64,000 nucleotides of DNA, taken from positions 1 through 64,000 of the forward strand of contig JANRLS010000226.1 of NCBI GenBank assembly GCA_033762315.1, written 5' to 3'. The notes under the pieces are model-generated. The model searched no databases. It was given only the letters and a program-made list of their open reading frames with translations, and was not told where the DNA came from. The position numbers and the translations under genes were made by a program. Below are positions 62,383 through 64,000 of this stretch, piece after piece; within the stretch, counting starts at the first letter, position 1, and every line of letters begins with the position of its first letter. Origin of the DNA: CAYLLN01 sp033762315 (GTDB lineage Bacteria > Planctomycetota > Planctomycetia > Pirellulales > Pirellulaceae).

Positions 62383-62492
62383 TTCGAGTCCCACGCCGTC
62401 GGATGCGGGTTCAAATCCCGTCACCCCCTCTTTCGTTTCATGGGGGTGTAGCTCAAAGGCTGAGCACGACGGATTGAAGATTGAGACTTGAA
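62383..62492 (+). ncRNA. Permuted tRNA-like element 2
   Basis: Parts in order: outer helix strand TTCGAGTC (62383-62390), anticodon-stem 3' strand CCGTCG (62396-62401), 3-nt variable segment, T-arm GCGGG-TTCAAAT-CCCGT (62405-62421), acceptor 3' strand CACCCCC (62422-62428), 13-nt linker, acceptor 5' strand GGGGGTG (62442-62448), TA, D-arm GCTC-AAAGGCT-GAGC (62451-62465), A, anticodon-stem 5' strand CGACGG (62467-62472), and outer strand GACTTGAA (62485-62492). All listed stems pair fully (G-U counted). The T-loop is canonical. The anticodon cannot be read because the joining point is unknown. Confidence 0.65.
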
Positions 62493-62532
62493 TTAAACGG
62501 ATACCGCCGGCGTGCCCATTCCAGCACACCCC

Positions 62533-62572
62533 GGCCCCGGTCGAAGGATACTCGGCTGGGGCCACTTTTTTT
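62533..62572 (+). terminator. Strong Rho-independent terminator
   Basis: GGCCCCGGTCG pairs with CGGCTGGGGCC (11 bp with two G-U wobbles) and is followed by a T7 tract (62566-62572). It follows the tRNA-like elements and lies between them and the convergent CpaE-like gene. Confidence 0.9.
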
Positions 62573-62594
62573 CGCGGCGCTCGTCTCGCCTCCG

Positions 62595-63827
62595 CTACTT
62601 TTTCGGCTTGGCCTTGCTCCCTAAAAACGAGAGCCAGCCGCCGGCAGGGGCTTTGCCGGGTTGGTGGGCGTCGGGGGCCTCTTTGTCGGCCCGGTGCTCC
62701 TTGGTCAAGGCATCGGCCAGCATGACGATCGCCTGCGTGATGCTGGCCCGCGGGGCTTGCTCCAAGAGAGGGACGCCGTTATTGCGAACTTCGACCATTG
62801 TGCGGTAGTCGTTCGGAAGCTGCCAGAAGATCTCGCGGCCCATCGTCTCTTGGGCCTTTTTCAGGCTGATTTGCCCGCTTTCGAGACCGGCCCGGTTGAC
62901 GATGATCTTGACCTTGTCCTTCAGCCCTTCGACCTCGTTAAACGACATCATCAATCGCACCACATTCCGCAGACACGGCAAGTCGAGCTGCGTCACCAGC
63001 AGAATGTCCTTGGCCGATTTGAGGGCCACCATGTCGAGCGGCGTGTAACCCTTCGACAGATCGAGGATCAAATGCGAGAACGACGCCTTCAAGAGCCCCA
63101 GCACGCGAGTCAGGTCTTCGGGCGTAACCAGCGACGTGTCTTGCAGTTGCACCGGCCGTGGCAGCAAGTACAGCCCCGAGGCGTGCTTCGTCAGCGACCG
63201 CTTGAGCAGGGCAAAGTCGAGGCGGCTGATGTTTTGAGCGACATCGACCAGCGTGTAGTCCGGAATCGTGTCGAGAAATACGTCGGCATCGCCCAGCGAC
63301 AGGTCGAGATCGACCAGCACGACGCTGTTTTTCTGGTCCGAGGCAAGCACGCACCCCAGATTGATCGCCAGGCTTGTGCTGCCGACGCCGCCCGTCGCTC
63401 CACAGACGGCAACCACATGGCAGGCCCGATTCCCCCCGCTGCCGGTGCCGAACTTGGCCCCGCTGATCCGGTCCAAGGCGGCGACCAGATCCTCCATTTT
63501 GATCGGCTGGGTCAGGAACTCCTTCGCCCCGGCCCTCATCGCCCGCAGAATCACCTGACCGTCGTTCGAGCTGCTGACGACGAGAATCGCGCAATCGGGG
63601 GCGATTTCCCGCACCCGGTCGATCAGGGCCAGCCCCTTCTCGGGGTTGCTATCGATCGACACGACTCCGATGTCGGGCTTCGTTTGCCCGATCACGTCCG
63701 AGAAGAACTCGTAGCGCGAGCATTCGGCTTCGAGCCAAACGATGTCCATCCCCAGCAACATGTTCTTAAGCGTGTTGCGGGAATTGTCGTTCGGATCGAC
63801 AATCGCCAGTCGCAGGACGTTGCTCAT
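62595..63827 (-). CDS. CpaE/TadZ-like pilus-assembly ATPase
   Basis: A 410-residue protein with an N-terminal receiver-like domain (RLAIVDPNDNSRNTLKNMLL, with degenerate phosphoacceptor pocket) and a ParA/MinD-type ATPase domain. The deviant Walker A reads GATGGVGSTS (residues 143-152), lacking the usual lysine of GKGGVGKT but typical of CpaE/TadZ. VLVDLDLSLGDADVFLD and LILDLSKGYTPLD follow. Such proteins place Flp/Tad pilus machinery at the pole. The start at complement 63825-63827 begins the receiver fold. No other tad genes are in the window; the operon probably continues beyond the right edge. Confidence 0.88.
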   Translation of the reverse strand: MSNVLRLAIVDPNDNSRNTLKNMLLGMDIVWLEAECSRYEFFSDVIGQTKPDIGVVSIDSNPEKGLALIDRVREIAPDCAILVVSSSNDGQVILRAMRAGAKEFLTQPIKMEDLVAALDRISGAKFGTGSGGNRACHVVAVCGATGGVGSTSLAINLGCVLASDQKNSVVLVDLDLSLGDADVFLDTIPDYTLVDVAQNISRLDFALLKRSLTKHASGLYLLPRPVQLQDTSLVTPEDLTRVLGLLKASFSHLILDLSKGYTPLDMVALKSAKDILLVTQLDLPCLRNVVRLMMSFNEVEGLKDKVKIIVNRAGLESGQISLKKAQETMGREIFWQLPNDYRTMVEVRNNGVPLLEQAPRASITQAIVMLADALTKEHRADKEAPDAHQPGKAPAGGWLSFLGSKAKPKK

Positions 63828-64000
63828 CGCAGCATGACGGCTCGGCAGGGCGGTGCGGACGGGGTTGCGAAAATGCAACCGCGCACAACTCTAGGCCACG
63901 CCTGGGCGACGGCAAATTGGAAGCACGCGGCCCCCCATTTGCTGGCGGCCGCGGAGTTGCGCGCGGACCGCCACTTACCTTAGATCGTCATATCCCTGGG
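63828..64000. other. Right-edge sequence
   Basis: 173 nt upstream of the CpaE/TadZ-like gene. It is GC-rich and contains no gene or RNA I can support; it probably carries the promoter, or the end of an upstream gene beyond the window. Confidence 0.4.

Larger units (their letters stand above)
62200..62532 (+). other. Transcribed-looking region containing two permuted tRNA-like elements
   Basis: 333 nt between the conserved gene and the terminator. Two elements are described separately (62249-62326 and 62383-62492). The stretch 62327-62382 between them contains a small hairpin (AGCA/TGCT around TTCG, 62355-62366). No coding frame longer than about 80 codons fits. The normal order of a tRNA gene is not present for either element. 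Confidence 0.6.

Noticed and set aside
62296..62400. Normal-order tRNA from GGCGGGA to the GGTTCGAGTCC at 62381-62391
   Set aside because: The T-loop-like motif has only a 2-bp stem and the acceptor needs a bulge; weaker than the permuted reading.
62443..62532. Normal-order tRNA using GGGGTGT (62443-62449) and ACACCCC (62526-62532)
   Set aside because: The acceptor pairs, but the T-arm region (62513-62528) lacks a TTCRA loop and the anticodon stem fails. The permuted reading pairs much better.

Overview
The window looks like chromosomal DNA from a planctomycete, probably of the Pirellulales type. The reasons are the DUF1592-type secreted cytochrome, DUF1207 and TIGR03000 secreted proteins, an HTTM membrane pair, sulfatase, PQQ-propeller and sialidase-like secreted proteins, zinc-ribbon/GYF_2 membrane proteins, high GC, and many short interspersed palindromes. 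This is inference from gene content; no rRNA or other phylogenetic marker was tested.

Layout. 1-3.7 kb, minus strand: core genes rpoN (cut by the window edge), recR and dnaX, preceded by the 4.5S SRP RNA. 3.8-9.3 kb, plus: a secreted c-type cytochrome protein, a GAF/PP2C phosphatase, an RluA-type pseudouridine synthase and a zinc-ribbon/GYF membrane protein. 9.3-10.8 kb, minus: L-2-hydroxyglutarate oxidase coupled to a thiamine-binding-type protein. 11-15.3 kb, plus: DUF1207 and TIGR03000 secreted proteins and an HTTM pair. 15.4-17.7 kb, minus: a redoxin/cytochrome/copper-monooxygenase-like fusion. 18.2-21.6 kb, plus: flavin reductase, hflX, a short-chain dehydrogenase and tsaE.

21.6-26.0 kb is an accessory, repeat-rich stretch. 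It holds a 31-bp inverted repeat, a membrane protein with a Tudor-like domain, and a 261-bp module present twice, each copy followed by a different small gene. Between and around these lie many REP-like palindromes. 26.0-30.2 kb, minus, is a three-gene overlapping operon (FAD oxidoreductase, ApbE-type flavin transferase, Gfo/Idh/MocA oxidoreductase) into which palindromic repeats have inserted in frame. 30.6-38.8 kb holds secreted proteins: a PRVDG-repeat protein, sulfatase, amidohydrolase, pectate lyase and PQQ propeller with EF-hands.

39.1-55.0 kb is a plus-strand surface-glycan cluster joined largely by ATGA/GTGA overlaps. rfbF-rfbG-rfbH make a CDP-4-keto-3,6-dideoxyhexose. A ThDP enzyme and two NAD-dependent reductases could add and reduce a two-carbon branch (yersiniose-like). 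An AroB-like cyclase, an FGGY kinase and an HpcH-like aldolase suggest a second unusual building block. A polyprenyl-phosphate glycosyltransferase and two large membrane proteins would transfer it. 55-61.3 kb holds a short-chain dehydrogenase, two large secreted beta-propeller proteins and a DUF922-like protein.

The most unusual part is 61.4-62.6 kb. A conserved uncharacterised gene is followed, before a strong terminator, by two tandem RNA elements that each fold as a tRNA cloverleaf in circularly permuted order: the T-arm and 3' acceptor strand precede the 5' acceptor strand and D-arm, with a 13-nt linker in both. The window ends with a CpaE/TadZ-like ATPase on the minus strand.
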